Notes: generated by a model not told the origin, from the letters alone. Counted from the stretch's first letter, positions 16,389 to 25,773 are shown. The stretch: 64,000 bases of DNA from Paraglaciecola chathamensis S18K6 (GCA_000314955.1 BAEM01000014.1:1-64000), one strand, 5' to 3'. Numbers and translations: made by a program.

Positions 16389-19301
16389 ATGAAACTTCGA
16401 CATTTTGCACTTTCACTGGCCGCGGTCAGTGTACTAAGCGCTTGTAATCTAACCGACGACAACGACAAAGAAGTTAACGCCCTTGAGGAGCAAGTAGCGG
16501 CTCTGCAAGCTCAGCTTGATACGCTCAATGAAGCCAGCGTATCGGATCTCGCAAGCTTACAAGCTACCGCTGACGCTATGCAGGCAGAACTGAGCGCAAT
16601 GGAAACAGCATTAGCAGCCCTTCAAGCACAAAGTGACGCTTCAACCGCCAGTGAAGATGTCATCGCACTACAGGCTGAAATCGATACGTTGCAAGCCGAA
16701 CTTGAAGCACTGATGGCTACCGCACCTATATTAGGAAGCGCAGGTACAGAAGGCGCTAACATACTGGCAAAAGACTCAGATAATATTTTACGTTTTGCGG
16801 TATTTCCTGACACCCAAGGCCGTGACGACGACAACATGATTGTGTATGCAGATGTCGACCGCGATGGTAATACCTTGGCGGTAAAAGAGTACATTGGCGT
16901 AGATTACAATGGCGATGGTTACTACGATGCAGGCACAGAAAGCCAAAATGACGCCGTAAAAGAAGGTGACTGGGATGAAGATGGAATTAGTTATCTCGTC
17001 AACGTAATGGACCCATTTCATCCTTTTATCGAAACGGATGATGCGGGCGAGCCTATCGTGGTTGCCCCTGAAGATCGTCAAGATTTCGGCCCTGATTGGA
17101 AAGTACTACCGCTACCTTTAGTTGAAGCGGTCACCGATAAGATGATTGAGCTAGGCGTTGATATGGTGCTAGCCACAGGTGACATCACAGAATATCGCGC
17201 TGAATCTGATTACGTGCAATGGATGGAAAAAGTCGCTCAACCGCTTATAGATGCAGGTGTCAGTATATTTCCTGCGCGTGGAAATCACGAAGTAGTAAAC
17301 GGTCGGAATTGGCCGGCTTGGTTTACCAACGAGCAAGAATGGGAACGTCAATCGGTCAACAATGTGTACAACGACATCAACCCCTATGACGGCTACGAGC
17401 AAGTTGATTTCGATCAGGGCTATCGCCTCTATCAAGCGTACACTGGCGCTTTGGTTCAAGAGCATTTAGACGCAGGAACCGCGGTTGGCTTCCCGGGTGC
17501 GGAGGACTTAGTCTATTACGTGATCAAAGATAAAACCCTGTTTATCGCATTAGACTTCTATTTTGCAGAGCTGTACAGCAGCGCTTATCGAGGCACATGG
17601 ACTATTTTGCACGAGTGGTTGACTGAGGTCATTACAACCAATGCGGCAGATGTTGATCATATTGTTGCATTTGGACACGAGCCTTTGTCGACCAAAAAAC
17701 GTCCACAAACTTATCAAGTAGAAATATATGATGCATATGTTGCTGAACGCTTATCGCTTGAAGCCGCGCTAGAGGAAGCGCAAGCAACTTTAGATAATGC
17801 TGTCGCCGGCGATGCTTCCGATGAGGAGATCGCGGTCTATACCAATGCAGTTGAAGCAGCCACCAGCGCCTACGAAGAACTAGAAGAGCCTAGCCTAAAT
17901 GGTTATGACATAGGCCAGTTAGGTTATTTACAGCTACAGGATGAAGCAGATCCTGGCCTTGCGAGTGACATATTAAATTTATTTAACGATTACAAAGTCA
18001 CCTATGTGGCGGGTCATGATCATCAATATGCACGCAGTCTAATTCACCCATCGGTTGAAGATAAAGATACCGCTAACGGCTTTACCCAAATTATCGGGGG
18101 TAATGCGTCTTGGAAGGCCTATGAAGATTTATACGGCATGCACGACGAGCATGAAACAGGTCTATTTATTAATAATTTCTACGACACCATTACTGGTGGC
18201 AATCTAACCAACAGTGAAGGTACAAGCTACGCCAGTGTCACCTCAGATTTAGGTAATGGTATTTCATTCGTCGTTGTTGAAATAAACGGCCGTCAAATCA
18301 CCACCAAATCATATTTTGCCGACCATACATTGACCGAAGTAGATATGAACTTGGGGGCATATTATGACTACACCGAAAATTCATGGTGTACCTTCAGTGG
18401 TGATTATATGGTAACAGGCGCTGTAACCACAGAAACCTGTGCAGAAGTAGAATGGCAAGTATTGGATGAAAATACGCGTACAACAGATGCAACAATGCGC
18501 GTTGTTGCTCCCGATCAAAACTACTACGCTCACTCAAAAGCTAGCTCAGATGATGGCTATATTGGCTCAGAGGCAACAATAATTGACGGTTACAACCTGA
18601 CCTACAACAGTTCATATGCTGCTTCAGTGGGCGAAGTAGAACGTCTGCGTGAGTTATTGACGATGAGTTGGTTTGTAGACGACGATGCAACCACCCTATC
18701 GGATGTATTACAAATAAGCGGTAACCAGACCCAAGAAGGTTCGTACTTTGACCAATACGGTTACGTTAGCCTACCCACTGTGGATGTTGACAATAGTACG
18801 TTAGCACAGGGCGAGTCAGCTTCGTTGATCTATGTTAACCAAAACGGTGAAGAGGTAAATAACCCCACACACGTGACACGTGATGGCGTATTTAATAAAG
18901 GTACCGATATTGAAACGTCGCTTAATCCCGATATCGTAAACGGTAATCCAAGCGGTAACGATGCCAATTGGACAGAGCGTTACCTTGACGATGGGCTAGA
19001 TTTTGCTGACGCCATGACATTGGTATTTGCCGCGCCAGAGGGAGAAACCCTTACTGATTTAACCATTGGTCGTTATGACGAAGCTACCGAGTCATGGGTT
19101 CCTGCCTTTGCCGATGAGTGCTATATCGAAAGCGGTTATTCGGATCATTACTCTGTTTACTATCGCTTAACGGATCAACACCCAGAAGGTGGATTCCAAA
19201 TCAGTAACTGCCAGCAGCGCTACTGGGGATATGTAAAAGACAGCAACACCATTTGGGGCTTTATTCACACTGATGGTAAGTTTGCAGTTATCGAGAAATA
19301 A
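16389..19301 (+). CDS. large metallophosphoesterase lipoprotein
   Basis: A 970-residue calcineurin-like phosphoesterase. A lipobox (LSAC, Cys19) predicts lipid anchoring outside the cytoplasm. An Ala/Gln/Leu coiled coil spans about 28-110. Metal-binding motifs occur in order: DTQ (141-143), GD (D265), GNHE (298-301), GHE (H430) and GHDH (H543, H545). Two insertions interrupt the core: an Asp-rich segment at about 155-205 with DYNGDGYYD and DWDEDGISY, like EF-hand or dockerin calcium loops, and a second Glu/Ala coiled coil at about 455-505. The region after 600 has no recognised family. It probably hydrolyses phosphoesters at the cell surface; the divergent TonB system and downstream PstS-like genes make phosphate acquisition plausible but unproven. 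Confidence 0.85.
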   Translation: MKLRHFALSLAAVSVLSACNLTDDNDKEVNALEEQVAALQAQLDTLNEASVSDLASLQATADAMQAELSAMETALAALQAQSDASTASEDVIALQAEIDTLQAELEALMATAPILGSAGTEGANILAKDSDNILRFAVFPDTQGRDDDNMIVYADVDRDGNTLAVKEYIGVDYNGDGYYDAGTESQNDAVKEGDWDEDGISYLVNVMDPFHPFIETDDAGEPIVVAPEDRQDFGPDWKVLPLPLVEAVTDKMIELGVDMVLATGDITEYRAESDYVQWMEKVAQPLIDAGVSIFPARGNHEVVNGRNWPAWFTNEQEWERQSVNNVYNDINPYDGYEQVDFDQGYRLYQAYTGALVQEHLDAGTAVGFPGAEDLVYYVIKDKTLFIALDFYFAELYSSAYRGTWTILHEWLTEVITTNAADVDHIVAFGHEPLSTKKRPQTYQVEIYDAYVAERLSLEAALEEAQATLDNAVAGDASDEEIAVYTNAVEAATSAYEELEEPSLNGYDIGQLGYLQLQDEADPGLASDILNLFNDYKVTYVAGHDHQYARSLIHPSVEDKDTANGFTQIIGGNASWKAYEDLYGMHDEHETGLFINNFYDTITGGNLTNSEGTSYASVTSDLGNGISFVVVEINGRQITTKSYFADHTLTEVDMNLGAYYDYTENSWCTFSGDYMVTGAVTTETCAEVEWQVLDENTRTTDATMRVVAPDQNYYAHSKASSDDGYIGSEATIIDGYNLTYNSSYAASVGEVERLRELLTMSWFVDDDATTLSDVLQISGNQTQEGSYFDQYGYVSLPTVDVDNSTLAQGESASLIYVNQNGEEVNNPTHVTRDGVFNKGTDIETSLNPDIVNGNPSGNDANWTERYLDDGLDFADAMTLVFAAPEGETLTDLTIGRYDEATESWVPAFADECYIESGYSDHYSVYYRLTDQHPEGGFQISNCQQRYWGYVKDSNTIWGFIHTDGKFAVIEK

Positions 19302-19346
19302 CGTTTTAGGCTTCAACCTAATAATGTAAATACCTAAAGGAAAAAC

Positions 19347-19384
19347 AAAGCCTTTTGCTAATCTGTTGGCAAAGGGCTTTTTAT
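19347..19384 (+). terminator. Rho-independent terminator after the phosphoesterase gene
   Basis: AAAGCCTTTTGC (19347-19358) pairs with GCAAAGGGCTTT (19369-19380) with one G-T wobble, followed by TTTA. It lies 46 bases after the stop and separates this gene from the porin cassette. Confidence 0.85.
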
Positions 19385-19433
19385 ATCTAACCTGTAAAAT
19401 ACGAGAAAGCTATACCATTTCGTCTAATAGAAG

Positions 19434-19461
19434 TTGACACATTGCAGCTCTATAGTACCTT
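19434..19461 (+). promoter_or_regulatory. candidate promoter of porin/PstS-like cassette 1
   Basis: TTGACA (19434-19439), a 16-base spacer, then TACCTT (19456-19461), 76 bases before the porin ATG. The -10 is weak, but a closely similar arrangement (TTGAC, 16 bases, TA) lies 79 bases before the paralogous cassette at 22038, with CTATAG/CTAGAG at the end of both spacers. The shared pattern is the main support. Confidence 0.45.
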
Positions 19462-19509
19462 GATTAATAGGTAATATTTTGACCGCCATTAAGGTCTTGA
19501 ATTTAAAAT

Positions 19510-20712
19510 ATGACGCGCAGACTATCCACTCTATTTCATACCTGTTGGTTGTTGTTACTGTGCGTTGCGCCTACGCTTCACGCTGAAACAGAGGATAAAC
19601 TCCAATTATCGGGCTTTGCTCGGGTGATTCTGGGCTACCTTGATGACGAAAATGCTGAGTATGTGGGTTACGACAACAGCATCAGTGCTAACCAACAATC
19701 CTTGCTTGGGCTTCAAGCCGAGTACTTATTTAACGATGAATTGTCTGTCACTGGGCAGGTGGTTGGCTTTACTGACGATCAGCGTAATTCTGGCTTAGAG
19801 TGGTTATATATTTCGTATTCCCCTAGCAATGCCTTACAAATCAAACTAGGCAGGCAGCGCATTCCGTTTTTTAATTACAGCGACAGCCTAGATGTTGGCT
19901 TTGCTTATCCTTGGCTAACCCTGCCGCAACAATTTTACGACACGGCATTCTTTTCAACCTTTGACGGTGTACTAGCCAATTACCAATTTGCGCTTAACGA
20001 TTGGCAAATCAATTACGAAGGCTACTGGGGCCGTTTTGACGATAAAATCTACTTAGCAAGTGAAGAAATTAACACTCAGGTAATTGGATTATTTGGTTTC
20101 AATACCAGCTTTGCTTATAAAAACCTTTCTTTGCGTGCTTCGTATAACCAAGGTGATGTAAACATAGAGCAAGAAGAGGCGCGCCTGTTTAGTCAGCAAT
20201 TACGCCAATTTGGTTTTGCGAATAACGCCGAATGGCTTGATGCAAATGGGCTTATTCAGTTTTATCAATTGAGTGCAAACTACGAAAACTTAGACTATTT
20301 CTTGCGTAGCGAAGTATCTAAAATGGTCAGTGATGGCGGCTTAGTAGCTGACATAGAAAGCTTTTATATTTCCGCTGGCTACAATTTCTACCCCTACACC
20401 TTTTACATATCCTACAGCCAAAAAGACCTGCATTTTGACCACCGCCCCAGTGAAATCCCCTTGGGCGTGACCCCAGAACTCGATTTCTTGGCCGCCACCT
20501 ATGCCGACGTCATAGGGCGCTTTGCTGATGACAAAGCCACAGGAATAAAAATAGGCTCTCGCTGGGATTGGCAACCTAATATCGCCTTTAAAGCAGAAAT
20601 GACCTTTGTAGAAGCCCAAGACGAAATTAGTAACGATTATGCAGTTAAAGATTTAGGCGGGTTTGACGGTCACGCTATGCTGTACCAACTCGGTGTAGAG
20701 TGGGTATTTTGA
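19510..20712 (+). CDS. outer-membrane porin-like beta-barrel protein (copy 1)
   Basis: A 400-residue protein with a signal peptide ending near LHA-E (about 25), alternating aromatic beta strands throughout and a C-terminal Phe (GVEWVF), the usual outer-membrane insertion signal. It is paralogous to the protein encoded at 22117-23316: both share LQLSGFARV-like starts, KLGRQRIPFFNYSDSLDVGF and FNTS segments. The stop codon overlaps the next start (TGATG), so porin and PstS-like protein are translationally coupled. No specific family is recognised; a phosphate or anion channel is suggested only by the partner gene. Confidence 0.75.
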   Translation: MTRRLSTLFHTCWLLLLCVAPTLHAETEDKLQLSGFARVILGYLDDENAEYVGYDNSISANQQSLLGLQAEYLFNDELSVTGQVVGFTDDQRNSGLEWLYISYSPSNALQIKLGRQRIPFFNYSDSLDVGFAYPWLTLPQQFYDTAFFSTFDGVLANYQFALNDWQINYEGYWGRFDDKIYLASEEINTQVIGLFGFNTSFAYKNLSLRASYNQGDVNIEQEEARLFSQQLRQFGFANNAEWLDANGLIQFYQLSANYENLDYFLRSEVSKMVSDGGLVADIESFYISAGYNFYPYTFYISYSQKDLHFDHRPSEIPLGVTPELDFLAATYADVIGRFADDKATGIKIGSRWDWQPNIAFKAEMTFVEAQDEISNDYAVKDLGGFDGHAMLYQLGVEWVF

Positions 20713-21131
20713 TGAAAGTGTATTCTACCTTACTACTGCTTTTCGCATTTTGCTGCCCCCATCACATGGCGGCTGCTGAAACGATTATCGTGGTTGCTAA
20801 TACCTCTGATAAATCCATTAAGCTCAATCGTCAGCAAGTACGAAACTTATATATGGGCGGCATAATGCCTTACGATTTAAAAGCAATTGCTTTGCCCCCT
20901 GAAAACCATACACGGGTTATATTTAATACTAAGGTAGTCGGGTTAACAGAGTCGCGAATTCAGTCTTACTGGGCACAAATGCGCTTCACAGGGCGTAAAA
21001 AAGCGCCCAAAGAAATTAAAAACGAAATGTCAGTGCTTGAGTATTTGCAAAATCATGAGGGTGCCGTGGGCTATTTGCTTGCAGGCACGCCTATTCCTGA
21101 TGGGTTATCTGTTATTTATACCGTTCGTTAA
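20712..21131 (+). CDS. short PstS-like periplasmic binding protein (copy 1)
   Basis: A 139-residue protein with a signal peptide (about 1-23, ending AAAE). The mature part, with IIVVANTS at its start, RQQVRNLYMGG and ESRIQSYWAQMRFTGRKKAP, resembles the small PstS-like phosphate-binding proteins of marine gammaproteobacteria, about half the length of a full PstS. Start at 20712 overlaps the porin stop by one base. No ABC permease or ATPase is nearby, so it probably feeds or senses for the porin or a signalling protein rather than a transporter. It is strongly similar to the protein at 23316-23735, especially over LPPENHTRV and the following 40 residues. Confidence 0.78.
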   Translation: MKVYSTLLLLFAFCCPHHMAAAETIIVVANTSDKSIKLNRQQVRNLYMGGIMPYDLKAIALPPENHTRVIFNTKVVGLTESRIQSYWAQMRFTGRKKAPKEIKNEMSVLEYLQNHEGAVGYLLAGTPIPDGLSVIYTVR

Positions 21132-21164
21132 GCACAAAATCTTCTTTCAAAGCCAAGCTGGATG

Positions 21165-21923
21165 CTAGGTCAATAACACCTTCACCGCTTGCCACATCAA
21201 ATTTAGCGCTAAAACAGACAAGATAATTTGCACAATACGCTTAAATCGCTCTGCGGGTATTTTGTTGAGCAGTTTTAAACCTAACCAAGTGCCGATGGCA
21301 CCTGCGGCGATCATGGCGATGACCAAAGGCAGCCATTGCCAAAATGCAAACCCCGCCACACCATACACTAACGCTTTAAGGGTATGCTGCATGGTCATGC
21401 TAGATGAAAACGTCGCTGTGAAACGCATTTTGTCGTAGCCCTTGGTGTGCAAATAACTGCCGACTAACGGGCCACTGGCGCCCACAAACATCGACAAAAA
21501 CGTAGTGCTCAGCCCTGCCATTGCTTTGCCAAGCGGGCTTGATTCTTTAATGCTAGGCTTTTTGCCCCACAGTAAAAAAAGTACAAACCCGCCGACGAAC
21601 AGTTTCATCCAATCCAGTGGTACATCACTGACCACAAAAAATGCCATTAGCGCGCCAATCAAGCCACCAGCCACAAAAAACAGCAACATACTGCTATCAA
21701 CATGGCGATAAGTCAGTAGCATTCGGTTAGCGTTTGAGCCCAACTGCACCAAACCGTGCACAGGAATAACAATGGCCATAGGCAAAAATGACGCCATGAC
21801 CACCAGCAGTAACAAGCCACCACCAGCGCCCATCGCTGCGGTTAAAAACGAGGTGAAACCTGCCAGAACAATTAAAAAAAAGGAAAGCGTTGGGCTGACC
21901 AACTCACTGCTAAAAAACTCCAT
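21165..21923 (-). CDS. TSUP (TauE/SafE) family membrane permease
   Basis: A 252-residue inner-membrane protein with about eight helices in two repeats. The glycine-rich first repeat FTSFLTAAMGAGGGLLLLVV and the second repeat SMFVGASGPLVGSYL are typical of the family, which exports or imports sulfite, sulfoacetate or other small organosulfur anions. It sits on the opposite strand between the two porin/PstS-like cassettes. The substrate cannot be told from sequence, and a link to the flanking cassettes is only positional. Confidence 0.85.
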   Translation of the reverse strand: MEFFSSELVSPTLSFFLIVLAGFTSFLTAAMGAGGGLLLLVVMASFLPMAIVIPVHGLVQLGSNANRMLLTYRHVDSSMLLFFVAGGLIGALMAFFVVSDVPLDWMKLFVGGFVLFLLWGKKPSIKESSPLGKAMAGLSTTFLSMFVGASGPLVGSYLHTKGYDKMRFTATFSSSMTMQHTLKALVYGVAGFAFWQWLPLVIAMIAAGAIGTWLGLKLLNKIPAERFKRIVQIILSVLALNLMWQAVKVLLT

Positions 21924-22037
21924 ATCACTATGCTTACAACTGACTTAAGAGGGCTATAGCCTATATTGAATAAATAGTTGTTTCGACCCATTTTGCTGTG
22001 CCGCTAATATATTGTGCAAAGATAACCGGAAAAGAAT

Positions 22038-22065
22038 TTGACTCTTAGCCATCCTAGAGTATTTT
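22038..22065 (+). promoter_or_regulatory. candidate promoter of porin/PstS-like cassette 2
   Basis: TTGACT (22038-22043), a 16-base spacer, then TATTTT (22060-22065), 79 bases before the ATG. It resembles the element before cassette 1 at 19434, which suggests the two cassettes were duplicated with their promoter. Confidence 0.5.
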
Positions 22066-22116
22066 TAATACAAAGATGTTGCATTTCACACAGTTGTAAA
22101 TCGAATTATCTATTAT

Positions 22117-23316
22117 ATGACGTTCTTTCCTAGACCAATTTTCGCCATCTGCTTATTGCTTGGCAGCTATACATGTTTTGCTAATGCGCAGGCAGAAGAT
22201 AACCTGCAATTCTCCGGTTTTGCGCGTGTGGTAATGGGCTATTTAGACGATAGCAACGCCGAATATGCAGGCTATGACGACAGTATCAGTTTAGGAGAGC
22301 AATCACTCTTAGGCTTACAAGCGGATTATCAATTTAACGAAACCTTGTCTATCACTGGTCAATTGGTGGGGCATACAAATGAACGGCGTGAATCGGGGTT
22401 GGAGTGGTTGTACGTCACGTACAAACCGAGTAACGCTTTTCAAGTAAAATTGGGCAAACAACGTCTGCCTTTTTTTAATTACAGTGACAGTCTTGATGTG
22501 GGCTTTGCTTATCCTTGGCTCACCCTACCAAAACAATTTTACGAAACCTCATTCTTCTCAACTTTTGAAGGATTGCTGGCCAATTACGAGTTTCCGGTTT
22601 CCGTTCTACTCATCAACCTTGAAGGATATTGGGGTTATTACGACGATGATATTTACTCACCAGATGGCGGCGTTGAAACCAAGGTAACTGGGCTATTTGG
22701 CTTTAACACCAGCGTGACATGGAAAAACTGGAACGCTCGGGCTTCATACAACCAAGGCAACACTGAATTAACGCTGCTAAGCGCGAGTCAATTTGGCGAG
22801 CAGTTAAGGCAAGTAGGTTTTGAGCGAAGTGCTGATTGGTTAGACCCGAACGGGTTGATACAGTTTTATCAATTCAGTGTTAACTATGAAGATCTAAATT
22901 ATTTTTTGCGCAGTGAAATCGCTAAAATGGAAGGCGAAAGTGGCATGGTGCCTGATATAGACAGTTTCTATGTTTCAGTCGGCTACAACTTTTATCCTTA
23001 TACAATTTACCTTTCATACAGCAAACGCGATCTTTACTATGACCATCCAGAAAACGAAATACCATTTGGCGTATCTGATCAGTTAAATGCCCTTGCGGGC
23101 GGCTATGTTGCCATCACAAACGGCTTTTTAGATGATAAGTCCGCAGGCACTAAGGTTGGTATACGCTGGGATTGGCGTTCAAATGTAGCCCTAAAAGCAG
23201 AAGCAACCTATATTGACGCCGACGAGAAAATCAGTGGTGACTTTACCCTGCGAGACCTAGGAAACTTTGACGGCAGTGCAATTTTGTATCAGCTTGGTTT
23301 AGAGTGGGTATTCTGA
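22117..23316 (+). CDS. outer-membrane porin-like beta-barrel protein (copy 2)
   Basis: A 399-residue paralogue of the protein at 19510-20712, with a signal peptide (about 1-27, ending ANAQA), beta-barrel strand pattern and C-terminal Phe (GLEWVF). Shared blocks include the SGFARV start, LGKQRLPFFNYSDSLDVGF and GLIQFYQFSVNYEDL. Its TGA overlaps the next ATG (TGATG) exactly as in copy 1. Divergence is spread over the whole length, so the duplication is not recent. Function as in copy 1: general or anion porin, unproven. Confidence 0.75.
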   Translation: MTFFPRPIFAICLLLGSYTCFANAQAEDNLQFSGFARVVMGYLDDSNAEYAGYDDSISLGEQSLLGLQADYQFNETLSITGQLVGHTNERRESGLEWLYVTYKPSNAFQVKLGKQRLPFFNYSDSLDVGFAYPWLTLPKQFYETSFFSTFEGLLANYEFPVSVLLINLEGYWGYYDDDIYSPDGGVETKVTGLFGFNTSVTWKNWNARASYNQGNTELTLLSASQFGEQLRQVGFERSADWLDPNGLIQFYQFSVNYEDLNYFLRSEIAKMEGESGMVPDIDSFYVSVGYNFYPYTIYLSYSKRDLYYDHPENEIPFGVSDQLNALAGGYVAITNGFLDDKSAGTKVGIRWDWRSNVALKAEATYIDADEKISGDFTLRDLGNFDGSAILYQLGLEWVF

Positions 23317-23735
23317 TGAATAAATACCTCTGCATAGTGATACTTAGTTTTCTTGGCTCTGTAAAAGCGGCAATGGCAAATGACGCGCTCATTATTGTTG
23401 CCAACACGTCTGACGCTTCAATTCAATTAACCCGCCAACAGGTGCGTAACCTCTTCATGGGGGGCGCTTTGTCCTATGATTTAAATGCGGTGGCGCTACC
23501 ACCAGAGAATCACACTCGCGTGTTGTTTAACACCAAGGTGGTGGGCCTAACTGAATCGCGCATTCAGTCATATTGGGCGCAAATGCGTTTTACTGGGCGT
23601 AAAAAAGCACCGAAAGAAATCAACAATGAGCAGCAGGTTTTAGAGTACTTAAAAACCCACCAGGGCTCTATCGGTTATTTACCAGCAGGAATGCCTGTAC
23701 CTGATGAACTAACCGTTGTGTATAAAATCAACTAG
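23316..23735 (+). CDS. short PstS-like periplasmic binding protein (copy 2)
   Basis: A 139-residue paralogue of the protein at 20712-21131, with signal peptide ending near AMAN. The segment from ALPPENHTRV through TESRIQSYWAQMRFTGRKKAPKEI is nearly identical between the two, more conserved than the porins, marking the likely ligand or partner site. The gene ends 8 bases inside the 3-prime end of the convergent GGDEF-EAL gene (tail-to-tail overlap), which leaves no room for separate terminators. Confidence 0.78.
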   Translation: MNKYLCIVILSFLGSVKAAMANDALIIVANTSDASIQLTRQQVRNLFMGGALSYDLNAVALPPENHTRVLFNTKVVGLTESRIQSYWAQMRFTGRKKAPKEINNEQQVLEYLKTHQGSIGYLPAGMPVPDELTVVYKIN

Positions 23736-25773
23736 CCAGAATATCTTTCAAACTCTTAGGTTTAGAAAACAAATACCCTTGCAATTGATGACAGCCATTG
23801 GCGATTAAAAAGTCAGCTTGCTCTCTTGTTTCTACCCCTTCAGCACAAATATGTAAATTGAGCTGCTTGGCCATTTCGATAATGGTTTTGGTAACTAGGG
23901 TACTACGTTTAGAGACATTCAAGTTATCTACAAACTGCTTGTCGATTTTCAAAGTATTTAAGTGAATCTGCGTTAAATAGCCTAGTGACGAATAGCCTGC
24001 CCCAAAATCATCAAGAGCGATTGAGCAGCCCATATCTCGAATTTGTTTTAGAAACTGGTTAGCCACGTCAAAATTTTCCAAATAAGCAGATTCCGTGACT
24101 TCAAACTCAATAAACGACGTATCAACGCTATATTTCTCAAACATCGCGCGAATGTAGTCTACCAGAGAGGCATTATTGATATCATGCGCAGAAAGGTTGA
24201 TGGATAACACCACATGTTCTTCATGCAACGCTAGCAGCTGGTTTAGCTCTTCGCATATCTGCTGAATAACCCACTTGGTGATGGATAAAATCTTACCGCT
24301 TTGTTCTGCAATCGGAATAAACTCAGCAGGAGAAACAAAACCCAGTTGTTCACTATGCCAGCGGATCAAAGCTTCGTAACCCACTACGGTTTCATTCGGT
24401 GAAACCTTAGCCTGGTAATGTACAGTGAATTCGTCGTTTTTAATGCCATTAGAAATAGAGTTAGCCACCAACAGGCGACGTTTATTGTCTTCCATCATAT
24501 CGGGCACAAAAACCGTATGAGTGCTTCGCCCAGCCATTTTTGAGCGGTACATAGCGATATCAGCATTACTGATAAATTCACTCACATTGAAATGTGAATC
24601 ACTGGCCCGGGCAATACCGATACTCACACCAATTTGCATTTCCCAAGATTGGATTTCAAATGGCTTGCTTAAGCCGTTAACTATGCGTTCTGATATTTCA
24701 AATAGCATAATGTCGTCAGGGTCGTTGTGCAGCAAAATCAAAAACTCATCGCCCCCCAAGCGAGAAATCAAATCACCTTCGCGTAAAAAGTTTTTGGTGC
24801 GCTGACAGACTTCTAACAACAGCAAATCACCGATTTCATGCCCAAAGGAATCGTTAATGCCTTTAAAGCCATCAAGATCAAAATACATCAGGGCAAGATT
24901 GCGCTTATCGCGTTTCGCCTTCGCCAACTCTATACGCAAGGTTTCCATAAAAAATTGTCGATTAGGTAAGCCAGTTAAACCATCAAAGTTGGCTAAACGT
25001 TCCATGGCTTTTTGCTGTTCTTTTAATTGCTGGGTGTATTCGCTGTTTTTCTCAGTCTCGTTGCTGATGGTTTCCATCATGCTATTGATATCACGGCTTA
25101 ACTCAGCCACTTCTTGTTTACCGCGAATGTCGATCCTAAGGGAATAGTCATGGGTTTCTTGAATTTTTTGCGCTAAGCGAGACAAGCGGCTCAGTGGTAA
25201 AAAGAGCTTTCGTTGAATCATCAACGAACCCACTATCGCAATAAACAAAACTAACAATACCAAGGGTAATACGCGTTTTAACAGCGTTAGCTTACTGTTA
25301 TTCAATGGCCCTACTGAGTCATTCACTATGAGCAAATAACCTAGGGGTAAGCGAGTATCACCTACTAGTTTGAGTGCAATCAGTTCGCCATCTTTTACCG
25401 ACACCCCAAATTCGCGACGTTGCAATTCGCTTAGCTGCACATCCCCTTCAAAATCGTCAGGCTCAAAAAGCGGGCCGAAGTAAACATTAATACGCTGCCA
25501 TTGATCATCATAAACCACTGCGTATTTAACGTTTTCGTAGCGATCTAAGCGCAGCAAGGTAGTGGTGACCTCAAATACGTCCGGTTCTGACGCAATCAAG
25601 GAAACAAGGTCGTTCGCCATGTTTTCTGATAAGCCATCTAAGTCACTACTGGTTGTTTCTAAATAGAGTCTTTCATACTCTTCAATGGAAAAAACAACCA
25701 CCGCAGCACACACCAATGAAATGGCGACGACAGTGAGCATAGTGGTAGTGCTTTTAATGCTTTTAAACAACAT
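23728..25773 (-). CDS. membrane sensor GGDEF-EAL protein
   Basis: A 681-residue cyclic di-GMP enzyme. A helix at about 8-30, a periplasmic sensor region (about 31-165), a second helix (about 168-188) and a HAMP linker precede GGDEF (about 250-420) and EAL (about 430-680). GGDEF is intact at 340-344 with an inhibition-site RxxD (REGD) before it. The EAL motif is intact at 467-469, with SINLSA, EVTES, DDFGAGYSSL, LKIDKQF and EGVET, so both cyclase and phosphodiesterase activity look possible. AAAGGGAT precedes the ATG. Its position against the PstS-like cassette suggests, but does not prove, that its periplasmic part reads that system. Confidence 0.92.
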   Translation of the reverse strand: MLFKSIKSTTTMLTVVAISLVCAAVVVFSIEEYERLYLETTSSDLDGLSENMANDLVSLIASEPDVFEVTTTLLRLDRYENVKYAVVYDDQWQRINVYFGPLFEPDDFEGDVQLSELQRREFGVSVKDGELIALKLVGDTRLPLGYLLIVNDSVGPLNNSKLTLLKRVLPLVLLVLFIAIVGSLMIQRKLFLPLSRLSRLAQKIQETHDYSLRIDIRGKQEVAELSRDINSMMETISNETEKNSEYTQQLKEQQKAMERLANFDGLTGLPNRQFFMETLRIELAKAKRDKRNLALMYFDLDGFKGINDSFGHEIGDLLLLEVCQRTKNFLREGDLISRLGGDEFLILLHNDPDDIMLFEISERIVNGLSKPFEIQSWEMQIGVSIGIARASDSHFNVSEFISNADIAMYRSKMAGRSTHTVFVPDMMEDNKRRLLVANSISNGIKNDEFTVHYQAKVSPNETVVGYEALIRWHSEQLGFVSPAEFIPIAEQSGKILSITKWVIQQICEELNQLLALHEEHVVLSINLSAHDINNASLVDYIRAMFEKYSVDTSFIEFEVTESAYLENFDVANQFLKQIRDMGCSIALDDFGAGYSSLGYLTQIHLNTLKIDKQFVDNLNVSKRSTLVTKTIIEMAKQLNLHICAEGVETREQADFLIANGCHQLQGYLFSKPKSLKDILAS

